A DNA stretch of 64,000 bases from Flavisphingomonas formosensis (GTDB lineage Bacteria; Pseudomonadota; Alphaproteobacteria; Sphingomonadales; Sphingomonadaceae), in contig NZ_WRPK01000006.1 in NCBI RefSeq assembly GCF_009755815.1, positions 186,001-250,000 of the forward strand, given 5' to 3'. Within the stretch, counting starts at the first letter, position 1, and the number at the start of each line of letters is the position of its first letter. A program made the translations under genes and the position numbers. The notes beneath the pieces were generated by a model. The model was not told where the DNA came from. It saw nothing but the letters and a program-made list of their open reading frames with translations, and did not search any database. Positions 9,009 to 17,032 of the stretch are shown piece after piece.

Positions 9009-9212
9009 ATGTCGAGCAATGATCTATCCTATTTTCGCCGGAGGGCCCGACAGGAGCGGACGGCGGGCAATCGGGCTGCCGATCCTGCGGTTCGGGCGGT
9101 CCACCTTGCTCTTGCGCGGCAATATGACCAACGCGCGCTTGAAGAGGAGTTGCAGTCCGAGCGCGTCGAGCGTCGCCTCGCGCATCATGTCTTTCCGGAC
9201 GATACGGCATAG
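9009..9212 (+). CDS. small hypothetical helical protein
   Basis: A 67-residue protein, highly charged and predicted helical, beginning MSSNDLSYFRRRARQE and containing RAADPAVRAVHLALARQYDQRA. That pattern is familiar to me from short uncharacterised sphingomonad proteins, though I cannot assign a family. It has no cysteines, signal or membrane segment. The ATG at 9009 is preceded by GATGAGG at good spacing; the frame is open to 8940 but the extra residues look non-coding. It is a single gene upstream of the isochorismatase-family gene. Confidence 0.6.
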   Translation: MSSNDLSYFRRRARQERTAGNRAADPAVRAVHLALARQYDQRALEEELQSERVERRLAHHVFPDDTA

Positions 9213-9338
9213 CGCATGGCAATCTTTAATCCGCTGTCGTCCAGCACGCGGACCCATCTTCGCGGCAGTGGCCGCGCGGCAGGAGCGAGAAGTAATCACG
9301 GCCGCGGCCTGGCAACGATACCGACGGGGAACTGATTG

Positions 9339-9950
9339 ATGGCTGAGGCGACAAGACCGCGGGCGACCGCGCCCGCCAGGGACCAGCCCGGTGATCGGGC
9401 GGCTTTGCTGATCATAGATATGATAAACTGTTTCGATTTTCGCGGTGCCGAGCATCTCAAGCCGAAGGCCCGACGCGCGGCTGCTGCTATCCATTCGCTG
9501 CGGGTGCAAGCCGAGGAATTGGAGATGCCCGTCATCTTCGTAAACGACAATTTCGGGGAATGGCATTCCGAACGGTCGCGTCTGATCGAGCGTGCGCGGC
9601 CTGCGCTGGTCGATCCGACGCTGGAACCCAAGGAAAGCGACTATTTTATCATCAAGCCGCAATTTTCCGGCTTTTACGCGACCAATTTGCCGGTCCTGTT
9701 GCCGAAGCTCGGCGTAACGCGTCTGATCATGACGGGGGTATCGACCGATATGTGCGTTTTGTTCAGCGCAGCGGACGCCTATATGCGCGATTATCGCCTA
9801 TGGATTCCCCAGGATGCGGTCGCTGCCGAGTCCGACCGCCGCGGCGAGGTCGTGCTGGAAATACTGCGCGATCAGATGAAAGCGGAAACGGCGGCTACCG
9901 ATTGTCTCGATGTTCGTACGTGGATTTCGCAGTTGGACGAAGCGCTTTAG
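9339..9950 (+). CDS. isochorismatase-family cysteine hydrolase
   Basis: An alpha/beta hydrolase of 203 residues of the isochorismatase-like (nicotinamidase / N-carbamoylsarcosine amidase) superfamily. The catalytic triad is visible: Asp27 in LLIIDMINCFDF, Lys106 in YFIIKPQFSGF and Cys139 in GVSTDMCVLFSA. Family members cleave C-N amide or vinyl ether bonds; the substrate is not readable here. The ATG at 9339 is preceded by GGGGAA; a TTG three bases earlier is possible. No obvious operon partner. The hydantoin-type cluster begins 6 kb further on, so a link to ureide breakdown is only speculative. Confidence 0.85.
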   Translation: MAEATRPRATAPARDQPGDRAALLIIDMINCFDFRGAEHLKPKARRAAAAIHSLRVQAEELEMPVIFVNDNFGEWHSERSRLIERARPALVDPTLEPKESDYFIIKPQFSGFYATNLPVLLPKLGVTRLIMTGVSTDMCVLFSAADAYMRDYRLWIPQDAVAAESDRRGEVVLEILRDQMKAETAATDCLDVRTWISQLDEAL

Positions 9951-10215
9951 TATCCGCTTCATCGACAAAGCAGGAATCGATGCTCGTGCGGAACTGGCCG
10001 CGCAGGCAACGCGGAGCCGGCACATGCTGCTGGGGGGATGCGCCGGCTCCACTTCGCGCGGGAGGTCTTTGAACGCGCGCTCGATGATAATGTCGCGCTT
10101 CCCCTCGCTCCGCATTCGGTTATGTTAAGTCAGTTTGCTTTTGTGCCCATCCCAACTGCGCCCGGCCACGATCGGCGGATGCCACGAAACGCCTCGGCGA
10201 TGCCCTTGAACAGAA

Positions 10216-10854
10216 TCAGTGATGAGGCCGCCCGCCACGCTGGGCCTGACCCGCTGCCAAACTCCTCCACGCGAGATCGAGGACAGCGATTCGATCGTCC
10301 GGCCGGCCACATTGGAGGGTCAAGGCCCCTTCGCTGTGGACCCGGGAGAAACGCTCGACGCGCCCGTCATGCACCGTGGTAATGGCGAGATAGTTGTTCG
10401 GCGGCAGATCGCGTGACAGGCGCGCTGCGGCCCGATCGATGAGCTCGCCCGCCTGCGCATTTTCTTCAGTGAGGCTTTCCGCCGGCATCAGCATGAGCTC
10501 GGCTCCAGACCTCGTCTTCGGCGTCTTCGCGATCCTCTCGAACATCGCGGCACAGGCCACTCCTCTAGACAAATCGCATTCGATTTCGCTGGAGTGCCGC
10601 GCGATCGAGCAGACGAGGTCGAGCTTGCGATCGCCGAGGCTGGAAAGCGCATCGTCCAGTTGTTCCGGCTCAGGCACGTCGGTTTCGATGGCGATGGCTT
10701 CGCCGCCATAATGAAGGCAGTCGGCGAGCGTCGCGTACAGCATGGCATCGCAATCGGCGAGGATCAGATCATAGCCTGCCTCGGCTGCCCGTAGGGCAAG
10801 CTGCGCGCCATCGGCTGTGCCTGCGCCTGTGATCAACGCCAATTTGCCGTTCAT
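10216..10854 (-). CDS. degenerate short-chain dehydrogenase/reductase-like protein
   Basis: A protein of 212 residues beginning MNGKLALITGAGTADGAQLA, a recognisable Rossmann N-terminus of the SDR superfamily, but the glycine motif is GxGxxDG rather than TGxxxGxG. The later SDR hallmarks (NNAG and the catalytic Tyr-x3-Lys) are missing, and the C-terminal half is not recognisable. I read it as a nucleotide-binding or fully degenerate SDR relative, not an active dehydrogenase. The start at 10854 is supported by GAGGG at 8 bases; ATG 10863 sits too close to that site. It is divergent from the diiron-enzyme gene at 11060. Confidence 0.6.
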   Translation of the reverse strand: MNGKLALITGAGTADGAQLALRAAEAGYDLILADCDAMLYATLADCLHYGGEAIAIETDVPEPEQLDDALSSLGDRKLDLVCSIARHSSEIECDLSRGVACAAMFERIAKTPKTRSGAELMLMPAESLTEENAQAGELIDRAAARLSRDLPPNNYLAITTVHDGRVERFSRVHSEGALTLQCGRPDDRIAVLDLAWRSLAAGQAQRGGRPHH

Positions 10855-11059
10855 GCCATTCATCCCTCGCAGGCTGTCCGGTGTGCCGTCGGAGCGTGGA
10901 AAGATAAACGCCGTGGAGACGCCAACGATCCGGGAGGGATGCCGGCCATCCCACGGAATCATGTTGCTGCAGGTTAGCTCGCGATCAAAACTGCAACCCT
11001 AATCGCGCTGCCGGGTTGAAGAGAGAACATCACTAGCATTGGCGGGTCTGGATCGAATC

Positions 11060-11971
11060 ATGCGCGACGTTCTTCATGCCGGGCCGAGTACATCGGCCTC
11101 CCAATTTTTGAACGATTCCTTTCAGCGCGGTCTCGCGCGATGGAACCGAGTACGGTTGGCTCCGGCCGCGCCGACAGCGGACTGGCAGCAGCGACTGCAG
11201 GATGATTTGCGTATGCTCCGCCTCGAAGGTGCCTTTCTCGAGGAGCTTCGCTCCGAGATAGCGGACGAGGCGGCGGCGGTTCCAACCGATGCCGATGGTT
11301 TCCTGGATTGGTTCGAGGCGCTCAAGCAGGTGGGTCCGGGGCAGGGCGATGCCCTCTTTCCCTGGCTTGCGCAGGAGGCGTCGCGCGACGAGTTGCGCTG
11401 GTTCTTCGAACAGGAGGCAGCGGGAGAGGCAGGCTTTGATGATCTCGTCGCGCTGACTCAGGTCAAGCTGCCGGTTGCCGCCAAACTCGAGCTTGCGCGT
11501 AACTATTGGGACGAAATGGGCAGAGGCAATCGCAAAGGAATGCATGGACCGATGCTGGATGCGTTGGTCGAGACGCTCGCCGTGCAGCCCGAGATCGAGA
11601 ACACGGTCTGGGAGAGCCTCGCGCTTGCCAATGCCATGACCGCGATGGCAACGACGCGCCGCTATGCCTGGCTGTCGGTCGGCGCATTGGGCGTGATCGA
11701 GCTGACGGCGCCTGGTCGATCCGCGTTGGTCGCAGCCGGGTTGCGCCGCATCGGCCTGACCGATCGCGAACGCCGCTATTTCGACCTGCATGCGACGCTC
11801 GATTTGAAACATAGCGCGGACTGGAACAGAGAGGCTATCCGGCCGGCTGTTGCGGAAGAACCGAAACGGGCCCGATTGATCGCGGAAGGTGCGCTCATCC
11901 GATTGCGCTGCGGCGCGCGCTGTTTCGATCGCTATCGGGCGGTGCTTTGGAGCAGCAAGAGCGGTTACTGA
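11060..11971 (+). CDS. heme-oxygenase-like diiron oxidase/oxygenase (iron-containing redox enzyme family)
   Basis: An all-helical protein of 303 residues resembling the Haem_oxygenas_2 / HDO superfamily (UndA, CADD relatives), which use a dinuclear iron site for oxygen chemistry. Candidate ligands lie in the usual three places: an acidic stretch EQEAAGEAGFDD, then DEMGRGNRKGMHG, then DLHATLDLKHSADW. The length fits the family. The substrate is unknown. The longest frame starts at TTG 11039; the ATG at 11060 was chosen but has no strong ribosome site, so the start is uncertain. It is divergent from the SDR-like gene; the pair may share a control region. Confidence 0.7.
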   Translation: MRDVLHAGPSTSASQFLNDSFQRGLARWNRVRLAPAAPTADWQQRLQDDLRMLRLEGAFLEELRSEIADEAAAVPTDADGFLDWFEALKQVGPGQGDALFPWLAQEASRDELRWFFEQEAAGEAGFDDLVALTQVKLPVAAKLELARNYWDEMGRGNRKGMHGPMLDALVETLAVQPEIENTVWESLALANAMTAMATTRRYAWLSVGALGVIELTAPGRSALVAAGLRRIGLTDRERRYFDLHATLDLKHSADWNREAIRPAVAEEPKRARLIAEGALIRLRCGARCFDRYRAVLWSSKSGY

Positions 11972-12164
11972 TGCGATCCCATTGTGTCAGTCGCTCTCTA
12001 TCCTCCCGACATGGCCAGCGGCCGCGATATTGTCTCAGGGCGCGGCCCGAAATCGACCTTGGCCAGCCCAAGTGCCGGTCTTGGCATGTATGTTGTGCCG
12101 ATAGCCACTCTCGTTCCACCGGATGCACCGTTCACGGCTCGCAGTCTTTACCGGGAGTCAGCTG

Positions 12165-12368
12165 ATGACGATCGAAATCTCCAAGGTTCATGCACATCCC
12201 AGCAGGGTTTCTGCTGAGAAAGGCGTGGTGATGGTAGACGGCCCAGACGGGGTCGCCATTTCTCTGACGCCCGAAGCTGCCCGGGAGACGGCGGACCGAT
12301 TGGCCGAAGCCGCAGCAATGGCTGCTGCGCAGCGAAGTCTGAGGGACGGCGATGATGGCGGGGGTTGA
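12165..12368 (+). CDS. small conserved-looking hypothetical protein
   Basis: A 67-residue protein beginning MTIEISKVHAHPSRV, with a compact beta-rich half (KGVVMVDGPDGVAISLTP) and an alanine-rich helical C-terminus. Codon use matches real genes and GGGAG precedes the ATG at 12165 at a good distance. No signal, membrane segment or cysteine. I do not recognise a named domain. It stands alone, about 190 bases after the diiron-enzyme gene on the same strand. Confidence 0.6.
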   Translation: MTIEISKVHAHPSRVSAEKGVVMVDGPDGVAISLTPEAARETADRLAEAAAMAAAQRSLRDGDDGGG

Positions 12369-12928
12369 TTTTGCGGCGACCGGATCGGTGTGATGTCTTG
12401 TGCGGCTGGACCGGGTTTCTGGTGGACCGTCGCGTGTTGCTTTCCGGTTGAGTCGTTCCTTGCTTCTCGTGACAGCCCCCGATCGCAACCTTCGATCCTC
12501 GGCATAAGGGTCGCGACTTCATTCGGCAGCCGAATCGTCTCGTGGAACTTTGATGCGGCGCATCAATTTTCTGCTTTCCTTGCGACGGGCACATCCAAAG
12601 CTCTTTCGTGAAGGCAATTATATCCTCGAGCCTTCGCCGTGCGGCTGGACAGTGCGGCGCGCGCTGAGCGATCAGCGGGCGACATGTTCAATGAGTGTGA
12701 GGCTTCCGCAGGTTTCTGCCGACAACGACGCCAGGATTTGAGTTCGCGCCATCCAAGACATTCTGGGATATTCGTTCACTGAGCCGTGTCAGAGGACTCG
12801 AGTGCTTCCAACGCCCTAATCTGTTTAACCTCGTCCTGATCTCGATCATCGGTGCTACCGCTGTATAGGAACCTTGCGCAGACATGTCCGGTTGACGCTT
12901 CTTGCAAGCATGGAACAGGAAGCGGCCG
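12369..12928. other. 560-base gap with a possible EcfG-like promoter
   Basis: No open frame here has a domain or coding-like composition. Near the 3' end, GGAAC at 12868-12872 is followed after 16 bases by CGGT(T) at 12889-12893, one mismatch from the EcfG -10 CGTT, and about 36 bases before the DUF4142 start. It could drive that gene in the general stress response. The evidence is weaker than for the site at 4777. Confidence 0.4.
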
Positions 12929-13564
12929 ATGACATCGTCAGGACTGATGCAGAAGACCCGTCTGGCGCGCAACGTGAGGGGGAGATGGGCTCTGCCTTGC
13001 GCTCTGCTTGCCTTGTCTATGGTCGGTTGCCGTCCTAGCCCATCCGACAACCCGGCAGTGACGACCGATACGGCCGGTCATCCCGTTTCTCCCGAGAGCC
13101 CGGCTCAGACGGCAATGCCTACTGCCAGCTCGGTACCGAGCCGAACGGACGCGTATCTCTCCCGAGCCAGCGCCGGCGACAGGTTCGAGATCGCGGCCTC
13201 GCGCATTGCGGTCGAGCGTACCGCTTCGCCGAGGATTCGCGCCTTTGCGCAGAGAATGATCGACGAACATACCACGACCAGCGAGAGCCTCCAGGCTGCC
13301 GCTAAAGAAGCCAGGCTGCTTCCGGTGCCGCCTGCGTTGAACCTCGATCAGCAACGCCTGCTGCGCCAGCTCTCATCGATGCCCGCCGCTGGGTTCGACA
13401 TCGGTTATCTCTCCGGCCAGCGGAGCGCCCATCAGCAGGCACTCACGCTTCATCAAGGCTACGCGGCGCACGGCGAAGTGCCCAGCTTGAAGGCCACGGC
13501 CGCCAAGATCAGCGCTGTGGTACAGCATCATCTGGACGAGCTGGATGCGCTGCCTCAACATTGA
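12929..13564 (+). CDS. DUF4142 lipoprotein
   Basis: A protein of 211 residues with a basic N-terminus, a hydrophobic stretch and a lipobox LSMVGC around residue 35, so it is probably lipidated and exported. A low-complexity Ser/Pro/Thr linker follows, then a ferritin-like helical DUF4142 domain (AYLSRASAGDRFEIAASRIAVE and RAFAQRMIDEHT). DUF4142 proteins are periplasmic or outer-membrane helical proteins of unknown role, often stress-induced. The ATG at 12929 has AGGA upstream; the frame extends to a TTG at 12902. Confidence 0.8.
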   Translation: MTSSGLMQKTRLARNVRGRWALPCALLALSMVGCRPSPSDNPAVTTDTAGHPVSPESPAQTAMPTASSVPSRTDAYLSRASAGDRFEIAASRIAVERTASPRIRAFAQRMIDEHTTTSESLQAAAKEARLLPVPPALNLDQQRLLRQLSSMPAAGFDIGYLSGQRSAHQQALTLHQGYAAHGEVPSLKATAAKISAVVQHHLDELDALPQH

Positions 13565-13723
13565 CGCAGACATCGGCGAAGCTATCCCAGTAGGGTAGCA
13601 TGATCTAGCGCTGCCCCCTGTCGGGCATCTTGCGGAACGTTCGAAGGATATCGGCCGACAGCAAAGCCAATCGCTGCGCTTGTTTACCTTGCCGCCGCGC
13701 CACCGCCATTTCACTCACGCCCG

Positions 13724-14518
13724 TTAGTCGACCCTGTCCGCATCTTTGTCACGCAACTGCCCGCCATAAGCGGCTGCGACGCTCGCAATAAAGGCGCCGA
13801 TAAGCATGGAAAGCGCGGTGAAAAAGCCCAGCGCCGATGACGCCTTGCGCGCCTTGTCGGCCGCTACGCGGATGGAAAGAGCCGCCGCATCGACGCGCTG
13901 CCTGGCTTCCTGAGCTGAGATTCCGGTCTGCGCCGCGACCCGGCTTGCAATATAGTTTCTATCGCCGGCTTGTAATTCGTCGCCACGACTTAACAGCCGG
14001 CCAATCTCTGATCGCATTTCCGACGACGCGTTCGCATCCGCGCGGTCCGAGCGCAGCATCGCATCCGTCGCATAGCTCACGGTCGCGCTCGTCGCATCTG
14101 CAGCGGCGCCTGCCGCAGACGCAGTGGCACTCAAGGCCACCGCTCCCATGACCCCGGTCGCGACGGCCCAAGCCAGGAGACCGTGGGCGGTGTCGCGGAA
14201 GAACACTTCGTGGCTGTGGACGCCGACCCACTTCGTCCGAAGGCGTCCCGCTATATATCCGCCCATGAACGAGGACAGCCATTGCGTGACGATCAGCCAG
14301 ATGCCGATGCCGACCGCGAAGGTGGTGACGGACGCGCCTGAGCCTGGCCAAGGCGATGCCGCCGCAAAGCCGAGCCCGGAACCCAGCGCCGCGAGTATCA
14401 GCGTCGTCGCGAGTGCGACCGCGGCTCCCGCAAGTGCGGGTGCCCAATTGACGGCTGAGCGTGCCGGGTCGGCCAGATTCGATACCGCGTCAGGAGCGCG
14501 GCCGAAGGAGGAAGCCAT
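13724..14518 (-). CDS. polytopic membrane protein, hypothetical
   Basis: A protein of 264 residues with hydrophobic segments near residues 25-50, 65-85, 115-135 and 230-255, separated by an alanine-rich soluble region containing GRLLSRGDELQAGDRNYIASR and an AQEARQRVDAAA helix. The overall form, glycine- and alanine-rich TM helices around a helical soluble loop, is common in alphaproteobacteria, but I know no function. The ATG at 14518 directly follows the stop of the 23-residue peptide gene, with GAGGAG spanning that stop, so the two are almost certainly translated together. Confidence 0.65.
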   Translation of the reverse strand: MASSFGRAPDAVSNLADPARSAVNWAPALAGAAVALATTLILAALGSGLGFAAASPWPGSGASVTTFAVGIGIWLIVTQWLSSFMGGYIAGRLRTKWVGVHSHEVFFRDTAHGLLAWAVATGVMGAVALSATASAAGAAADATSATVSYATDAMLRSDRADANASSEMRSEIGRLLSRGDELQAGDRNYIASRVAAQTGISAQEARQRVDAAALSIRVAADKARKASSALGFFTALSMLIGAFIASVAAAYGGQLRDKDADRVD

Positions 14519-14530
14519 GACCGTTGCTCC

Positions 14531-14602
14531 TCAATGCCAGAAGAGCAAAAGCAGGATGATTATCGGGATAGGGATTCCCAGCAACCAGAGCAGGATCGGC
14601 AT
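14531..14602 (-). CDS. 23-residue hydrophobic membrane peptide
   Basis: A very small open frame encoding a single hydrophobic helix with an IPIP motif (MPILLWLLG, then IPIP, then a Leu/Ile run ending FWH). GGAGACAACG precedes the ATG at ideal spacing, and the TGA is embedded in the ribosome site of the following membrane-protein gene 12 bases on. The placement argues that it is a real translated leader peptide or small membrane subunit. I have seen similar tiny IPIP peptides in alphaproteobacteria but cannot name a family. It is below the size threshold of usual gene finders. Confidence 0.55.
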   Translation of the reverse strand: MPILLWLLGIPIPIIILLLLFWH

Positions 14603-14924
14603 CGTTGTCTCCTCTCGCAGATAAATGTTCTCGTCGGCCGTGGCTTCACGGCGTGACTATTCAACACATGAAGCGCGATCTTGATCCGTTGCGCAGCACA
14701 CGGACCATCGACCGCGGTCCGGAAGTGTCATGGAGGGTGTGACAGTCGCGTTCGAGCCGGATTGGCTGCATTATTCTCGCCATTCGGGAATTCGAACGAT
14801 ATTCAATCTTTGCGTGATATCGCCGATCGCCTCAAGGAGAACCGCTGTCAGCACGCGACAATTTTGCCAGTTCGGCCGTGTGGTGGAGGCAAGCTTGGCT
14901 GCGGCGTACCGGATCATCTCATCA
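14603..14924. other. 322-base gap, nothing recognised
   Basis: This region lies between the leader of the minus-strand peptide/membrane-protein operon and the end of the transglutaminase-like gene. It must contain the operon promoter, but I found no EcfG consensus or clear -35/-10. An open frame continuing through it on the plus strand is antisense to the downstream gene and is not credible. Confidence 0.5.
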
Positions 14925-15761
14925 TCACGCGGCCAGCCGTTCCTGCGCCTCGAGATCCGCCTCCTCATAGGTGGTGACTTCGAATTTGGCGAGCGTGGCG
15001 GAGCCGAAGCAGGTGGTCAGCGCGGTATCCGTGGCATCCCGGCCGCGTGCCATCAGGATGCGGCCGATGCGCGGGCGGTTGTGACGGGCGTCATAGGTAT
15101 ACCAGTTGCCGCCCACATAGACGTCGAACCAGGCGCTGAAATCCATTGGGGCGTCGACAGGGGGTATGCCGATGTCCCCGAGATAGCCGGTGCAATAGCG
15201 CGCAGGGATGTTGACGCAGCGGCAGAGGGTAATCGCGAGATGGGCAAAATCGCGGCACACCCCCACCTGCTCCTGGTAGCCGTGCCAGGCGGTGCGGTCG
15301 GCCCGTGCATATTCGTAGCCGAAGCGGAGATGGTTGTGGACGAAGTCGACGATCGCCTCGACCCGATCGCGTGCCGAAGCGATGCCGCCGAATTTGTCCC
15401 AGGCGAACTGCATGAGATGCTGTGTCTCACAATAGCGGCTGCCGAGAAGGAAGACCAGAACGTCTTCCGGCAGCTCCGGTATGGGCATGACCGGCACATC
15501 AGGCGCCCGCTCGTCCGGCAAGCCGGAATCGGCGATGGCGAAATCCGCACGAAGTGCGACGCCGCCAGCGGGAATGGTGAGCCGCGTGCACATGTTGCCG
15601 AAGCTGTCGACGAAATCATACAGCGGCAGCGTGGGAGACGCTTCGATCCGATGGGGTGAGCGCAGATCGCGGTTGCGCGATGGATGGATGCTCAGCAGCG
15701 CGAGCATCGGCGTGGGGGCCATTGCGTCGAATCGAATGTCGAAACCGGCACGGATGAGCAT
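14925..15761 (-). CDS. transglutaminase-like cysteine protease-fold protein
   Basis: A protein of 278 residues with an N-terminal beta domain followed by a transglutaminase core. The nucleophile is Cys169 in VGVCRDFAH; the Asp of the triad is D224 in YDARHN; the segment RIGRILMARGRDATD matches bacterial transglutaminase-like proteins. The position usually occupied by His in a HAW motif reads SAW (S209-W211), so the classical triad may be incomplete unless H227 substitutes. There is no signal peptide, so it is probably cytoplasmic. The start at 15761 gives the family N-terminus MLIRAGFDIRF; the frame is open to 15869. A GGATC-N16-CGTT sequence about 40 bases upstream is one base from the EcfG consensus. 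Confidence 0.75.
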   Translation of the reverse strand: MLIRAGFDIRFDAMAPTPMLALLSIHPSRNRDLRSPHRIEASPTLPLYDFVDSFGNMCTRLTIPAGGVALRADFAIADSGLPDERAPDVPVMPIPELPEDVLVFLLGSRYCETQHLMQFAWDKFGGIASARDRVEAIVDFVHNHLRFGYEYARADRTAWHGYQEQVGVCRDFAHLAITLCRCVNIPARYCTGYLGDIGIPPVDAPMDFSAWFDVYVGGNWYTYDARHNRPRIGRILMARGRDATDTALTTCFGSATLAKFEVTTYEEADLEAQERLAA

Positions 15762-16245
15762 GGTCTGATCCCGGACAGGAGTTGATCGGTTGCCGGCTGG
15801 AAACGAGATGGACGACGATTCGATCCCGCGCCGGGCGATATTCGGCGCATCCGGGACACGCTGTGCCATCGGGTACCGCGAATAGGCTGCATACTGACTT
15901 TTATTTGCTGCAGGCGGAATAGGCGATCGAGGGGATATCGTAGCAATTGCATTTTACGATCCGAGCAGGTCGAGTGGCTGCGCGATTATTCAGGCTGCAG
16001 TGCAGCGATGCGCCGTGCCATGCAGGCGCTGTCCGAAGCAGGTGAGGCGCAGCCACTCCGCTACATCGTCAAGATCGCCGAAAATGCCCTGTTCGGGGTG
16101 ACACCGGCGAGCTCGCAGCGATTGGCCAAGTCGGCCAAGCCGGCGGGCGTGATTACGCCGTCACGCCCCACAGGAAGATGACGCAGCATGAGGTTCTGGT
16201 CCGATCGAGGGAGCGCCGCCCGAGCTCCATCGCATAGCCGCGTCG
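15762..16245. other. 484-base gap with a short coding-like fragment
   Basis: This is the upstream region of the transglutaminase-like gene and the 3' flank of the avidin-like gene. Apart from the possible gene fragment at 16008-16181, described separately, I see nothing. There is no clear terminator hairpin after the avidin-like gene. Confidence 0.45.
16008..16181 (+). pseudogene. possible remnant of a truncated gene
   Basis: A frame that stays open from about 15915 to a TGA at 16181 shows GC-rich third positions and protein-like sequence (EQVEWLRDYSGCSAAMRRA, then LRYIVKIAENALFG), but has no start codon until the ATG at 16008, leaving 57 residues. It looks like the tail of a small gene that has lost its 5' end. 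I do not recognise the family. It could also be chance in GC-rich DNA. Confidence 0.3.
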
Positions 16246-17016
16246 TCAGGGCGCGTCCTGGATTGAACGGAACGTGGTCGCTGAGACTCCGGTCTGGACA
16301 TAGCTGCCCGCGGCCGTGGTCGCGTGGCTGGTGAGCGTGGTGAGCGTGCAGAGGCGGGTCGCCAGGTCGATCGTTCCGATCAGCGCGGTGGCGGTGTCGT
16401 CGGCGGTCGCGAGGGCGATGGACTGGTGTTCGAGGCCGCGGTCGCGCGCCGCGATGTCGGTCACGCCCCTGACCGGCGCCTGCCGGCCATCCTTCCGCAG
16501 GCTCCCCGTGACGAGCCCGGCGTCGCCGTGGCGCCAGATGGTGAGTTCGAGCAGGGATCCGTCCTCCGCGATCCAGCGGCCGGTGGCGGGATCGGCCGGC
16601 ACCGCCATCTTCTCCGTGGCTGGTTCTGCGGGGGCAGCCGCGGCGACGCGGCGATAGGTCAATTTGTCGATATAGGTGCCGGCCGGACAGACACCGGGAA
16701 AATCGACGGCACCGGCCAGTGCATGGGCGAGCCGCAATGTGGGTTCGCCGTCGATGATGAGGAGCTGCCCGCTGAGGCCCGAGCACCAGTGCCAGCTCGG
16801 ATCGCCTTCGCCGGGATCCAGCGAATGCCAGTTCAGCGCCAGCGCAATCGGCTGGCCGGTGCCGGAGTCCGCCGGCGCCTCCGCCGCACAGCCGACGACG
16901 AGATAGGTGCCGGTCGATCCGGTGTGCGATCGATAGAGGCCGAACAGCATGGTGCCTTCGGCCGCGAGCGTCATCGTGGATCGATACTCATTTTCCCAGG
17001 TGCCGGCGCATGACAT
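16246..17016 (-). CDS. tandem avidin/streptavidin-like domain protein
   Basis: A protein of 256 residues made of two avidin-like beta-barrels. Domain 1 (residues 3-124) matches the avidin family by eye: GTWENEYRSTMTL (counterparts of streptavidin N23 and S27 are N9 and S13), LYRSHTG (Y43, S45, G48 counterparts are Y28, S30, G33), LNWHS (W79 counterpart W63), SGLSGQL, and YIDKLTY (D128 counterpart D117). The two lid tryptophans (W92, W108) are not evident. Domain 2 (from about G146) has the barrel rhythm but fewer ligand residues. No signal peptide is visible. The ATG at 17016 lies 16 bases after the M24 stop, with GAGGGAG overlapping that stop; a TTG at 17055 is unlikely. It is the last gene of the hydantoinase cluster, so it may bind a pathway compound rather than biotin. 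Confidence 0.75.
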   Translation of the reverse strand: MSCAGTWENEYRSTMTLAAEGTMLFGLYRSHTGSTGTYLVVGCAAEAPADSGTGQPIALALNWHSLDPGEGDPSWHWCSGLSGQLLIIDGEPTLRLAHALAGAVDFPGVCPAGTYIDKLTYRRVAAAAPAEPATEKMAVPADPATGRWIAEDGSLLELTIWRHGDAGLVTGSLRKDGRQAPVRGVTDIAARDRGLEHQSIALATADDTATALIGTIDLATRLCTLTTLTSHATTAAGSYVQTGVSATTFRSIQDAP

Positions 17017-17032
17017 GGGTCGTTCGTCTCCC

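Noticed and set aside
16061-16786. Minus-strand frame of 241 codons over the avidin-like gene
   Set aside because: Arg/Pro/His-rich shadow frame; the avidin-like frame shows family motifs and is coupled to the upstream gene.
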